64,000 nt of DNA from Batillaria attramentaria. Lineage: Eukaryota; Mollusca; Gastropoda; Batillariidae. The notes under the pieces are model-generated. The model was not told the origin of the DNA. It saw only the letters and a program-made list of their open reading frames with translations, and made no database searches. The stretch spans positions 623,001 to 687,000 of the forward strand of contig JACVVK020000290.1 of the NCBI GenBank assembly GCA_018292915.2, written 5' to 3'. Below are positions 38,301 through 52,243 of the stretch, one piece after another (within the stretch, counting starts at the first letter, position 1; every line of letters begins with the position of its first letter). Position numbers and translations under genes: made by a program.

Positions 38301-41300
38301 AAAATGATCCGTGATCCAAACGGAGGAAAAGAGTGAAGCATTTGGTGATGAAGCGGCAAAGCCAGGAGCGCGCTAGGAGTGTCCAGGGGCATGCTCCCCT
38401 AGATTTTGTTGTTGTTGAAGTTACACTTACATCTGGGTAAACTGGTGCAGTTTGGTGTGATTTGTAGTGTTTTAGAGGAGGTGAGAGGTGCTATAATGGG
38501 GTAGCGCATCAGATTTAGCCGCTGCACTACTGAACGGCCGTCACCAATGTCATGGCGATGAAGCGTGGTTTCGAGCCCAGGTCGAGCTTGTGATATGAGA
38601 TACCGGATTTTCCTGGCTGCCAGGATGCTCATCGGGGGTTTCCTCCAGATTATCCAGCTTTCCTCCGCCAGCAAAATTGAAAAAAAAAAAAAGGATAAGT
38701 ATTGGGTGGCGCTGCACCGCGGCGACATGCTTCCCCCGGGGGAAGCAGCCCGAATTTCCCGAAAGGGACAATAAAGTAGTTTAAAAAAAAAAAAAGAAAC
38801 ACTTTGGGGGAGGAAAAGTTTTGAATTCAACTACAGTCTGTGCAGTCTGGTGCGTTTTGGCATAATTTTAAGTGCCTCAGAGGAAGAGACACACTTTTTG
38901 AGGAGGAAAATTTTTAGCCAAAGGTGGAAATCCGACACAAAGTGGAAGATTTTTAATCCCTGAAGTACGCAGCAGCAGGAGGGGAGTGAATCAACATTCC
39001 TGAACCCGAGGAACTACTGTCTACACACATGCAGCTTTCAATTTGATACAGGAGTCACTGTTAGTTTCATGCAGCAAAGACACCCAGTTAGTCTTAGGTG
39101 CTGGGGGGGGGGGGGGTGTTTGAGTGGTGAGGCTGTTTTATTTTGTTGTGAAGCATTCAACCTGTTTATTCCATGCTGGCAAAACTGAACCATACCAGCA
39201 CATCACGACGCAAGTTCAAACTGGACTGTACCAGTACATCAGTACATCATGATGTAGGGTATGTACTGATTTCTGTGGCTGGTTTACACTGGAGGCAAAG
39301 CTAGTTGGAAAACTGAAGTACAGAGGATAGAGGACAGAAGGTATGGACAGCAATACCTGTACATACATCCATCGGTTTCTGTGACAGACAACCCACCTTG
39401 TGAACAGGCAAACTGCTGCATCCCATGCATTCTGCTCATCTTAACACAATTTGTGCTATATAAGTCATGAAAGAAAGCTATTCCCTGCCTAGCAGTTGTC
39501 AACATCCATTGTCCATCCCACACGGAAACGTGACAACTTCAAGATCTATCCATTGGTGCCTGTAGGTAGAGTGTTCTCCATTTCAGAACATCTGTTAGAA
39601 CTCTTACTCTTGTGGGATTGTTGCATATCTCTTGAAAACCCAAGCAAAAATCTCAATTTTACTTGAAATCTTCATATCACAAGGAGCCCCTTCAAGCCAC
39701 TATTATACAATCTGCAGCAGTCTCGGGCCTAGCAGGGAAGGCCCACGACTTGTGTAACAGTGGCTTGAAGTGGCTTCTACTGGTGGACAGTGGTTTGTTC
39801 TTTTTAACCAGTCTTAGTGGGCGGGGGTGGTCGGGTTTGGACTCTTGAGAGTTATAGTGACCATAACAGGGCAGTGGAAAGAGAACCAGGAGAAGGGGGA
39901 CGGCCTGCGAGTGATACGAAATTATACCTTTCACAGTCAGCAATTCAGCTGAAACACTAGCAGTGACTGGCTACGCATCAGGGAAATGCTACTGGTGTCT
40001 CATATAATTGCCACGGATTTGACTCCCTTCTCCAGATGAGGGCAGAGATGCGAGTGGTCTGTCACAGCAGAAGACGTAAGAACGGTGACAGACAGAGAGA
40101 CCTACCCTACAGAAACCAGGTCCCATAACCAGGTCTCTGGGAAGTCAGTACGGACAGTGGGAGGTGGGGAACCACTGTCTGTGGCCCGACCTGTCTCCAA
40201 TCTGTTCTCCACCCGAGCTGCTGGAGAAAATCGAATGGCTCATACAACACCTTGAACTGCTAAGCCTGAGTTATACATATATACAGTCATGCACACAAAC
40301 ACATGCAACCCATGAAGAAAGAATGCAGTTCAACCAAGACGCAAAAAAAACAAACAACAACAACAAAAAACCCCACAAAACAACAACAAAAAAGCAACTG
40401 CTAAGCATGCGTGACATGTGCATACCATATTCATGTGCACAATACATCACAAATGAAGCAACAATGTACTTCAACCTAGGTACGCTAAGCCCTAAAAATT
40501 CACTCACTCACTCCCTCTTCAATATAGGTTGGAAAAAAAAGGTGGAAAAAAACAACAAACAAAAAAAGCCAACCCAACTCAAGAGAAAGCAACAAAACAT
40601 TTGCAGCTGGTATTTTAGTGAACACAGAGATGCAGTGATACAAGATGATTGGTTACTGGCACTGATTCAGCCGCTTGTGATATACATGTACTTCAATACA
40701 CCATGTGTTCTATGTATTCACGCTGGAAAGGAACTGCCCTTCAGGGATATTAAAACATAACTGAACTGAACCGAATCTTTAAAATAAAACTGAGTTTCAC
40801 AGTTGGATTATCTGATATTAAGTTAAAAATGAAGGTTATGGGGTGGGGGATGGGGGGAGGGGGGGGGGCAGCATATAAAAATAATGCTGTCTATGGCGTA
40901 AATGCAAAAAAAAAGAAAAAAGTTTGTGACGTACATAATTATTTAGAAACACCGCAAAGAGCTATACACTGCGATGCTCTATTCATCTGTCATCCTGGAA
41001 ATTCGCGTTCGTTTACTCTTTACAGACACCTGTTTTGCGCCCACTATGAGTGCGTCTGAGGACTCTGATAGTGACATGTGACAGATACTTGTGTTTTCTG
41101 TAAAATAGGAACTGTGTCATGGATTTCCATTTTAGTGGCTGATGTGAACGCATCTGCTCTCACCTGTTTATACCTGTTCATAAATACAGTGCGTTTTGTC
41201 AGTGACAGCCGAGTCTGAAGTGAACACAACTCAAATGTCTCAGATTTCATTATACATAATCATGTAGGGTGAAAAATTGTTTTATGAGGGTTTTAGTATG

Positions 41301-41595
41301 AAGTCATTTAAGCGATCCTGGTTTGGAAATTGACGACAGGTGTAACCACTCCCACTCCCTAGGGTAGACATAATTATATAAAATGAGTTTTGCTTTCTCT
41401 GGGTCTTCAGTCTGGAACTCACTACCACCAAGTCTAAAAATTATTCCGCCATGTTCCACTTTCAGAAAAAGACTGTTTTCCTATCTACTTGAAGCTGAAA
41501 CACTGAACCAGACGGTTACTGCTCGGAAATAAGAAAGTTTCTTCCAAGCGTCTATTTTGGTGCATAATCTGAATAACCATTTCAGGTGTGTGAGT

Positions 41596-41650
<55 letters not shown>

Positions 41651-44600
41651 AGGGAGAGAAAGACAGATTTAAAAAAAAAATTCTTTCAAGTAATTTTTTC
41701 TTCATTTTGCCATTGTTTTTCTTTCTTCTTCTTTTTTCTTGTACTTTCCTTTTATCCTTGCCTTTATAATCTGTTTTTTTTTTTTTTTTTTTTTGGTAGC
41801 AACGGCTATTGAAAATTAATCATTGTTTGGTTAAATCACTTCTGTTGGAAAATAAAAAATAAAAAAAATTCCTTGTTGCAACAAATGCATCATACTGCTC
41901 CACTGACATCAACATTCCACAATCTAGTGCAGACGCGCTTCGACTTTGCCTCTTCACCAACGTAACATCATACACCCACTCCTGTTTCCGCTTGTTCACA
42001 CAGTCGCTATCATCAAACACTTCAGCCAGGGTTAACTACACGTGCGAGTTTTGGACGATGTGTTTAATGCTGCAGAATGCCAGCGAGAGTTATAGCCAAC
42101 TGGTTAAGGGCCCTTGCACACTGGCGTCATGCGACATTGTCGCGCCACGCGTGCAGCAAATTTTGTCGCGCATCTACGTATGAAGCGCGAAGCGACAGAC
42201 GTAGCACGATTGAAAAATTCTGTCGCGCGAGGATAGGAACTGTTCTATTCGGCGCGCTTGACGCGTGCGTGTAGCGTGGCTTCAGCCAATCAGAAGAGCC
42301 AGCCAGCAAGGGCTGAGTCGCCATCCTCTTTTCTTCCAAAATGGCGGAATTGCGCGAAGACGAAATGTTTCGCCTCATCGACCTGTATCGTGAACAGGAA
42401 AACCTCTACAATTTTCAGCTCGATTCATATCACAGTCGACGGGTATGCCGTCGGTTTTGTTGTGTCACTCTCCGCTGACTCACACTACGGTAAATACGTA
42501 AATGGAGTAAATAAAACTAGACACACTGACTGAACCGCCGTGTGTTGTCACTGCCGGGTCTCTCATCGTCTACGATATCATTCTACAGCAAAGCCGGGTT
42601 TGTTGTAGCTAAATTCTATCAAGTTATCGTGGCCTCGATCACCAGTCTCTATTCAGACTGCGAACAAGCAGCCTGAAGTTTATGATACGTTTCAGATCCC
42701 TAATTTCGCATTCCATCGCACACTCAGAAGCACTGACTCGTGGCGAGATCTCCTGACGCGGCGCGCATTTAAACTCCACGTGTGAGAGCCCAACTGTGCT
42801 TGAGGCACGCAAGGCGCGACACGCGTGGCGCACGCGATGTAGCACCGACGCTAGTGTGCACCGGCCTTAAGGAAGCTATGCTCACAGTTCACCTGACTGA
42901 AAACCAGCGGTAACGTGACTTTTTGAGGAACATACGGTGAAGAGCTAAACCCATGCTTTTCTTCTTCTTTTTTTTCTACCCTAAATCATTTTTCCTATTT
43001 CATTTTTGCAGAATACCGATTTTACTGCAATGGAAATTAGCATTTTCCCATGCCTGGATGGGACAGATGTTAATTAAAATGAAGGCCAGGTTAGCAGTGA
43101 ACTCTCCCTCATAGTGAGTCAACGGCAATTAACTAAGCATAGGCAATTGTCACTCAACAGTTACTTTCCATTTTAAGCTGATAAAAAGTGAAATAACAAT
43201 TATAATCAAAGCAGATAATGTTTTTATCTATGAAGCAACAGCACAGAGTACATGTCCAATCAACACCGCCCCCCCCTCCTCCCCCACCAGCTAACACTGT
43301 TTCTAGCTGGTTGTCATAAACAAATAAAATAAAACATATACCTATATTACATACCCATCCTCCTTCGCTCTTCTGGACAACAAACATGCATATTTTGCTT
43401 TAAATTAATTATTCTCACAAAATTGTGAAACTGCGTCCCTTACAAATTAAGTAACACATCAGCAAAATCGCTCATCCAGTTTTTCCAACAAAAGACATTA
43501 AGATGGAAACTGACATCACACACTCACTGAAACTTAGTAAAAGAAAGTCTCCTACCATAGTAAATGGGCACTTGTCTGGAACATGGCCGAGTCTCCAGCT
43601 CCAGGTTTGTCAACACCAACATCCCCATTTGCTGCAATGCAAAACTAAATGTAGTCAACAATGCTGTCAGGCAAAACTGAGCCTTTTCCAAAACTTACCA
43701 GGCAACGCTGCTAGTGTAAGAACACATACAACCACGAGGGTCAGAGGTACTTTAGTGCCATTCAGTTGGTTATATATATATATATATATATTGCACCCCC
43801 TAACAGGCGAACTATATATATATATATATATATATATAGTTCGCCTGTTAGGGGGTGCAAATGTATACCACTCACGTGCAGGAGGAGCAAATAAACTCCA
43901 GTCGTCCACTAACGGGGGGCGACTGTATCCCTGCAACTCGGGAGGGGGTGCAAATGAACTACGGGGACTGGTGAGGTTAAGTCACGCGGCCGCTGACTTC
44001 GTTCTACAACTTTACATTATGCGAAATATCTACAACTTTATGCAAAATATCAACAGAATTGACTGGTATACATTTGCACCCCCAAATGGGCAAACTATAC
44101 CAACTGAACCTTAGTGCCATGCTGGAAGTGGTAAAAAATACCAAACACCCCCCCCCCCCCAAAAAAAAAAAAAAACCCCAACAAAAAACCCAACAAAAAA
44201 CCCAACAAGACTTAAAATGATCCAAAGGGAGAAAAGGGTGTAGCATTTAGTGATGAAGTGGCAAATCCAAGAGCACATGTCTGCAAAGTATTTGCATTAT
44301 GCCATGGGTGTCCGCGGGGATGCTCCCTCAGAATTTTTTTTTGCAAAATCATACTACAATCTGTGCAATTTGGTGCTTTTCAGTATGAATTAAAATGCTT
44401 CAGGGGAGGAAGCGATTTGTTTTGGAGGCAAATTTTTACAACTGGACTAAAATCTGTGCAATTTGGTGCGTTTTGCAATGATTTTAAGTGATTCATAGGA
44501 GCAAACACACTTTCTGAGGGGAGGAACAGTTTGCACCAAAGGTGGAAATCTGCCAAAAGGGGAAGATTTCAAGCCCTGAACTTATCTCCCAAGGAAGATG

Positions 44601-46603
44601 AGGGATGTGAAACACAACTGTTACGTTGTGGAATGTTTCAAGAACCCGTCGTCTTACCGATGGTATCCGGTGACTCAAGGCCTACACTCCTCACGTCGCG
44701 AGTTCTTATATTGACTGCGGTGGAAGTCTCTTTCACTCACAAAAATTATTCGTGAGCGCATAGAAAAATTATAACCGTGTGGAGTTTATTACAGCACGTC
44801 TCTGGTGTCACACTGCACTCTCAAGCTTCGCACGTACAAGCTTCTCTCGTGCACACACACCCACAAACAAACATCTTAGATCCTTATATACAGTCATAGC
44901 GTTCTAGCACATTGTGGATCTCTACTATGAAGGAACCAATCAAAAATCAAAACTTAATTCACCTTCATTACTATTTTTAAAACTGAGAAGACTCCAGAAC
45001 TATCGAGTACTCGCCCGCAGAATCTAGGCACGTTATATAACACCTAATCATAAACAACTCCTTACACAGCGATTTGCATGAAATTACCGGGAGACTTGGT
45101 CCTTGACCTTAATGTGTACCCCTCCCCCCCCCCTCCCCCGCACTACTGAACAGCCGTCACCAATGTCATGGCGATGAAGCGTGGGTTCGAGCCCAGGTCG
45201 AGCTTGTGATATGTGATACCGAATTTTCCTGACTGCGCTCATCAGGGGTTTCTCTCCGGGTTATCTGGCTTTCCTCCCCCAGCAAAATTGTTTTAAAAAA
45301 AACAAACAGGAAGGATAGGTATTGGGTGCCGCTGCACTGCACTTCCCCCGGGGGAAGCAGCCTGAATTTCCCGTAAGGGACAATAAAGTAGTAAAAAAAA
45401 AAGAAAAAAGAATACAGTTCAACTTGCACCAAAACATTTTCTCCATTTCCTCAAATCTACACCGATAGGGCAACAACGCTACAACACTCACATAAACTTT
45501 ACCACACATTTTATGTATAAAAGTCACAAACTGTTCGAGCAGTCTTTATATTCCTCCGCCTTTAGTTCTACCCACGAGTGAAAAACCAACACACTAACAT
45601 GTCCTTACCTTGAAAGCTTGGATGGCATCTACATAGTTGGAGCGATACCAATAGTCGTGGAAAAACCGAGGCTCGTCTTCATCTTCTCCATCTTGCTCTT
45701 CCTCTGATGATGTGAAGACACTTTATGTCAGCAGATGTGTTTTATTTTAAAATTATTGATCTTTACAATTTAGAACAAACAAACTTAGGTATGGACCAAA
45801 CATGCTGATTAAATTGCATCTAGGAACTAACCTGGGTCCTATAAATCACCAGAAAAACCCTGGAAATACCACAGCAAACAAAGAATGAAAAATCACAAAA
45901 CAGATTACATTTTTTGTTGTTAATTTGAATGAACATAAACCAAACCCAGTCCCATTAATTCTGACTTCTAACCCGAAACATCAGCCACAGCGACTTCTAA
46001 CAGCAACTGCGGTTTACTAACCTGAAACCTCTTACTGATTATAAACTTCAATTAATCTAGCATCCTAACACTAAAACTCAGCCTCTTTGTGTTTCCAGGG
46101 TTTTTTGGTGTTTCCAGTGATTAACAGGACTCAACGTACCTTGCTTTTCCTTCAGTTTTTCCTCACAATATTCATTGTCTGAGCGGAAATATCTGTAGCC
46201 ACCTCGAGTGGACAAGCTGTACTCAGCAAGTTTCTCAAACACCTGCAACAAATACATACAAGCTGAACAGGCGTTTGTGTGTGAGTATATATGCTCACTC
46301 TTTTTGTATATGAGATGACTTCCATCATATGTTGTGTCCACAGACAGTGAAAATCTGTCCTTACTTTTACAGTCCATTTTCCAATATATCTAGCATCAGA
46401 GATCATTCTTGAGCTGTTTTGGTTCACATATCACACCACTTAAATACCTGCACAGTCACAGCATCTCAGAAGCTGGCACTCAGCCAGCATAAGGCTGCAT
46501 ACAAAGTGAAAACTGAGGCCTCTGTTGAAGTGTTGCACTTTTTTTTGTTGTTGTTCACACAGTTTACGCACCAACACACACACACACACACACACACATG
46601 CAC

Positions 46604-46657
<54 letters not shown>

Positions 46658-46900
46658 CACACCTTCTCCGGAGTGATCTGGTGATCACCGCCCAAGATGT
46701 TGACACTCTTGTCGACAACCCCAACGCCACACACAGATCCAGGTGCCGCTTCCAGTTGGATTTTGGTCTCCGCACCAGGCAGGACAGTTTTCTCAGAGAA
46801 TTCCATCTTCACCTGTAATCGCCAGATTCACACACTCTGCTTACAACATATAACCTGTGGTGCAGCAGATCTCAAGTGCATGCACGTTACACGATATTAA

Positions 46901-46962
<62 letters not shown>

Positions 46963-49900
46963 ATTCTGATGTTGGCCGACACTTTCTTTTTTTTTTTTTT
47001 TGCTTTGGCACATGGTTACGTCTTCAAGGTGGTGGTGAAATGAATATCCCTTAGGCATTAGTAGAATATCTCGAATCTTGAATGTAGTAAGAGCAGGACA
47101 ATGACTACAGATTCTGACTGCCAGTCCACATGACTTTCATTGTGCTTCGAGAAATACACAGGTGTAACAAAACAAATACACTCACACACACAGTACAGAT
47201 TACAAATGATTTAAAAGATGTAAACCAACTCCACCTCAACATGAAAGCTTTACTGGCTTTTTGCCCCACCCTCAGTAATACTGAGGAGGGGGGTGTGGGG
47301 TTAAAGTTATCCCTCAGTACACTGTGTTACCTGCTTGCCATATTTCTCTAAAACTGTTTTTCACATGCAGAACAAACATGTTCAGAAGTTCATTCTCTCT
47401 GTCTCTTTCACACACACACACACACATACACACACACACACACACACACTCACCCACACACACACATGCGCACGCACACACACGTACACAGACACACTGG
47501 TGGTCACTGTCTACTAGAAGGTTTGGCATGCGTATTTTCATTAGTCCTGAAACACCCCTCTCACAATCAAAGCAATAACCACTCACTTCGTTGTCAAAGC
47601 ACGCCTCAACCTTGAATTCCATGCTGTCAGCAACGGTTTCTCCATCGTCCCGGATGTAATAAACGAGGAGACTGAACTTGGGTGACATCTCAGCTACCAC
47701 TGGGATTGTAATCTGTACTGATGACACTTGGTCCGAGATCTCCTCTGATCGTACGATAGGCTCATCATCTCCCATTCCATAGGGTGGAACTGAAATAGTT
47801 TTGCACAAAGCTTACAAACTGATGACAATGATGATGACTTGATATAGCGCACGACTCTCTCTCGCTTCTCTTCAGAAGAGCAATTTAATGGGATATGGTC
47901 GATTCTGCTGCGCTCAGCAGGAAGTTTAAGTGAAAAAAAAACAAACAAAAAACAAGACTGTGATGTTTCTCCAAACAGAACATTGTTTCATGTACATGTA
48001 ACGGCATCTTAGACACCTATGAGCAAACTATGCTGCATGACAATGATGCTGGACATGGTCCTGTCGTTGATGACTTTGTAGACTGGTGTCAAAATGCTTT
48101 CCTCCAACTCAACATTGATAAAACCAAGGACATGTGTATTGATTTCAGTAAAAGATCACCATTCCCTCAGCCCACTCTCATTTCAGGAAAAGCTGTGGAG
48201 ATTGTGAATAAATACAGATACCTAGGCACATTGACAACAAGCTGGGATGGGAGGAAAACTCTGTTGTATGCAAAAAGGCACACCAGCGCCTGTACTTTCT
48301 CAGAAAGCTCAGACATTTTAAAGTTGATAACACTGTTCTGACACTGTTTTACAGGGCTTTCATTGAGAGTGTTTTGGCTTTTTCGTTGGTCTGCTGGTTC
48401 GGTAATGCAAATGTGAAACAAAAGAACAAACTACAAAGAATTGTCAATACCTGCAGTAAAATCACAGGGGTACAGCAGCTCTGTCTCACCGATTTGTATC
48501 AAAGGCAGACAAGACGAAAGTTTACAACAATTTTAAATGATGTTCAGCACCCACTTCATTCTGAGTTTGTCCCGCTACCATCTGGACGGCAGTTTAGAAT
48601 GCCAAAAGTGAAAACAGTGAGATACCGTCAGTCATTTGTTGCAAATGCAATCACCCTGGTTAATTCTGACTTGTAAGGCACAGTTCCAGCGTTTGGCTTG
48701 TAAATCATGTGTGCTTTGTGTTTACTGTGTGTGTGGTTAGTTTGCGGATGTTTAGTGTGGACTAAATGTGTGCTTGGTGTGTGCGTGAGGGTGTGGCGGC
48801 TGTGCCTTTTGGAGAGAGGGGGGGGGGGGGAGCGGGGGGGGGGGGGGGGGGGGGGGGGGGGAGAGAGAGAGTGAGGAATTGTGATATATATAATGAGAAA
48901 TGCTGTTGTTTTCACTTACCTTTTAATTTAATTTAATCCAATTTAATACCCTATCTTGTTTTACTTTATTTTTATTTCCATTATATATATTTTACAGCCG
49001 CAAAACATTAAATTGCCCTTTTGGGACAATAAAGATTTATTGAATTGAATTGAATTCCACTGGCGGGAGTTGTGCAATGCATGTGCAAGTGGATTTCTCC
49101 TAAACTATTCTGTTATGCCCTGAGCTCTTTTGGGAGGTAGGACATACCTAAAGTATTCGCTATTAGTACTCACTATATGATCGTTTGCGGCGATACACTC
49201 CCTCCGTGTCATCACCTCCCTCTACTGGCCTCTCCATTCGCGGCTCTGGTGCTGTTGGCGCCCTGGTTGGCTCGGCAATCGTCGGTTTCATGGTTGGCTC
49301 TTCTGCAAATGTAGCCTCAGCGACCTCAGGTACCAGCGGAGGTTCTTCAACCACCCGCGGCTCTTCCGCCCATGTCGGTTCTCCCACGGTGGGCTCTTCT
49401 GGCTCGGGGGCGATCTCACTTGAGTTGCCACTGGGTGTGGTTTCAGGCTCTGGTGGAAGGGGTGGGGCATAGGTTGGTTTCTCCCCGACCTCAAGGCAAG
49501 AGTCCACGTGTGGTTCCAGGAAGCTGAGTGGGTCGGGGATGGCAGGGGCCTCTTCCTGGCCTGAGTACACTATACGGCCTCTTGACATCACCTAGAAACA
49601 CACAACCTCTGCAATATTCAAGAGAACCAGTGTTGTCTTGTGATTTGTACATACAGTATCAAGATTAAACCTCAGTACTTATGAAACCAAAAAAAAAAAA
49701 GAAAAAGCAAACTAAATTTAAAGTAACATTTTCTAGACCTTGGCTTTATAACCAAGTGACAGTATTCAAACACCAACGGTTTACCTGATAGTAGAACCTG
49801 ATGTATGGCTTGGTGCCGCTATGTGTGAATGGGATGTTAAGAGTGAGCTCCTCTTGACACTGCAGGGGGTCCTGGATGGCAGGGATCTGAATGTAACTGA

Positions 49901-52179
49901 GAGACGGAGAGAACCACTGCTGCAAACTGCTATGTCCCCGCGGTTGGTATGCTCTTCGCCAGTGAGGAACAGAGCCGTACTCGTCTGTCTCGTAGTCCAC
50001 AGCAACAGCCTGGTCACATGAGAGTCTTTGAGCAAGCAGCGCATGTACAGTACAACTTCTTTTGGGTGACCACCGCTCTGGCCAGCCGATGGTGGTCTTA
50101 AAAGAGAGGTGGTCACCCAAAAGAAGCTTCAGACAGTGAAGAAGTGCAACCCAGTATCATTGTAACATTGGTCTGCACAGGCAGGTGGTCTCCCAAAAGG
50201 GTGGTCTCCCAAAAGGGTGGTCACCCAAAAGAGGTTCTACTGTAGTTATACAGCTATAACCCGGCCCTGATTCTAGTAACAATCTAAGTATGATCCTCAT
50301 CATGCATAATAAAAATTACTCCAGTTTCCAAGCCCTCTGTGGATTTCATACATGACCCAGGAGGAATACCACTGAAGCTGGCAAAACAGTTGGGGTAGGG
50401 GGGAATCCAACACAACAAAAAAAACCACCCCAAAAAGCAAAACAATCTAAGTATGAGCCCTCACAGTTTAACCTGATTACCAACTTCAATGAAACCTGTC
50501 TCAGCTTTGAAACCTTTCTATGGACAACTGAACGGTAAAAATATTATGAAGACATATTAAGAGAATTCTTTTTAAACCTGATCAACGACAAAATATGCGT
50601 GCATGCTATGTGTGTGTGTGTGTGTGTCTGTGTGTGTGTCTGTGTGTGTGTGTGCATGCGTTTGTGCCAACTGCAAGTGGTAACTGCAAGACACTGTGAA
50701 CAAAGGTTTCATACATTGTCTACAATGTTTCTACATCAGATTTGTACCCAAAAGGAGTGCCGTGCAAGAGCTAAAGACAAAAGCCTACTCACTGCGAGTG
50801 ACAGAGATGTAGTATTTTCCATGAGTCCTTGACACACGCTGTAGTGAATTTCTCCATTTTCGTTGGTAGTGAAGATCTTCTCCAGGTAAAGGTTGTTGTG
50901 GTTGTCAGATGCTGAAATCCGGATTTTCTCATCAGCAGCGGGTGAACCCCCAGGAGTTTCCACTTCTAGCTGTTGGAAAAATATTAACAGGTAAAGACTC
51001 ACTACCTTAAAAAGACAGGGCATCTTAAATAAGTAGCAATTCCGGCAGCCTCAATCTTGAATAAAAGGCTTTGTTACATGTATTATCATTAGTTATTTTA
51101 TCAACTTCCCCCATTGCTTTTCAGCCTTTAACCACATCACCATGGACACACTGCATTTCCAAACACCAAGAGTGGATGAATAAGAAGAACAACCCACAGC
51201 CGACACAACTCATGACACACTACTCTGCCATAAATCAATAGTGGATAAACAAGAACAACCCACAGCCATCACAACTCATGACACACTACACTGCCATAAT
51301 CAATAGTGGATAAACAAGAACAACCCACAGCCATCACAGCTCATTATACAATGCATTTCCATATATATATACAGAAGAACCAGTCATGACCAGTGTAACA
51401 CTTTAGGGGATTTAGCCTGGTGGTCAAGGCATCTGCCAGCGGAACTTGTGGCACACAGAACAATTCCTCTGGTGAACAGACCTCTGCCAATGAACAGTTC
51501 TGTTCCTTTGAAACAATGACAGTCTTAACCCTGGTATCACTGGCTGGCTCATTCCAATCTGTTCTTTTGGTTTGTGTCTTATCACTGGTACTTGTTCTTG
51601 GTTTTTAACTGTCTCTGCCTGTCCTTTCTCATGTTTACTTGTGTTCTGTGCCTTTTTTCCTTTTGTTTTGAAAGTTGTTCTTGTGTAGTGTACATTGAGT
51701 GATTTTTTTTAAAACTTCGTTTTTAGATTGTAAGGAGCCTAGAGCTCGCTCCCCAGGGATGGGCACCCTATCAGTATTATATTATTATTATTCTTGGTCA
51801 CCTCCGTGGCTTTTTCAGCGTAAGACCTAGTAATTCAGCAAGAACAGGGTTAACCAGTGAACAACAGCAGAGTCTGTCATTGTTACAGACATCAATGTAT
51901 ATAGTGAGCAACTGACCTTTCCTTGTATGGGGAACCCTGGCTTGAAGTAACCATTGGTGTAGTCAGAGAAGGTCAAGGTCAAGGGATCGTAGGAGATCTT
52001 TGGGCCCTCAGTGGTTGTGTTCACCACCACACCTATACAAACAGAGCAAATCACTGTCAATGGCCAGTTCAGGAACACAGAATGGAGGCAGACACCATAA
52101 TAACAAGGAAGAAGAAAGCATTGAATACCAAGTCTAGTATGAAATCTTTATGTTTAACAACCAAAAAACCAAACAAAAC

Positions 52180-52243
<64 letters not shown>

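Noticed and set aside
39284..39523. Third bait exon between 38.2 and 43.5 kb
   Set aside because: I looked for another FPETWLWD-type end with a phase-2 donor in this interval and saw none.
43503..44114. 203-codon plus-strand ORF
   Set aside because: It spans an antisense exon and a palindromic MITE with (AT)n; no protein character.
46440..46818. Cys/Val or Thr/His repeat proteins
   Set aside because: Translations of (CA)n and (TG)n runs.
45609..47789. Anaphylatoxin domain
   Set aside because: Too few Cys and no CC...CC pattern; the exons follow A2M instead.
49185..49472. 95-codon antisense ORF
   Set aside because: A shadow of the Pro/Glu-rich exon on the other strand.
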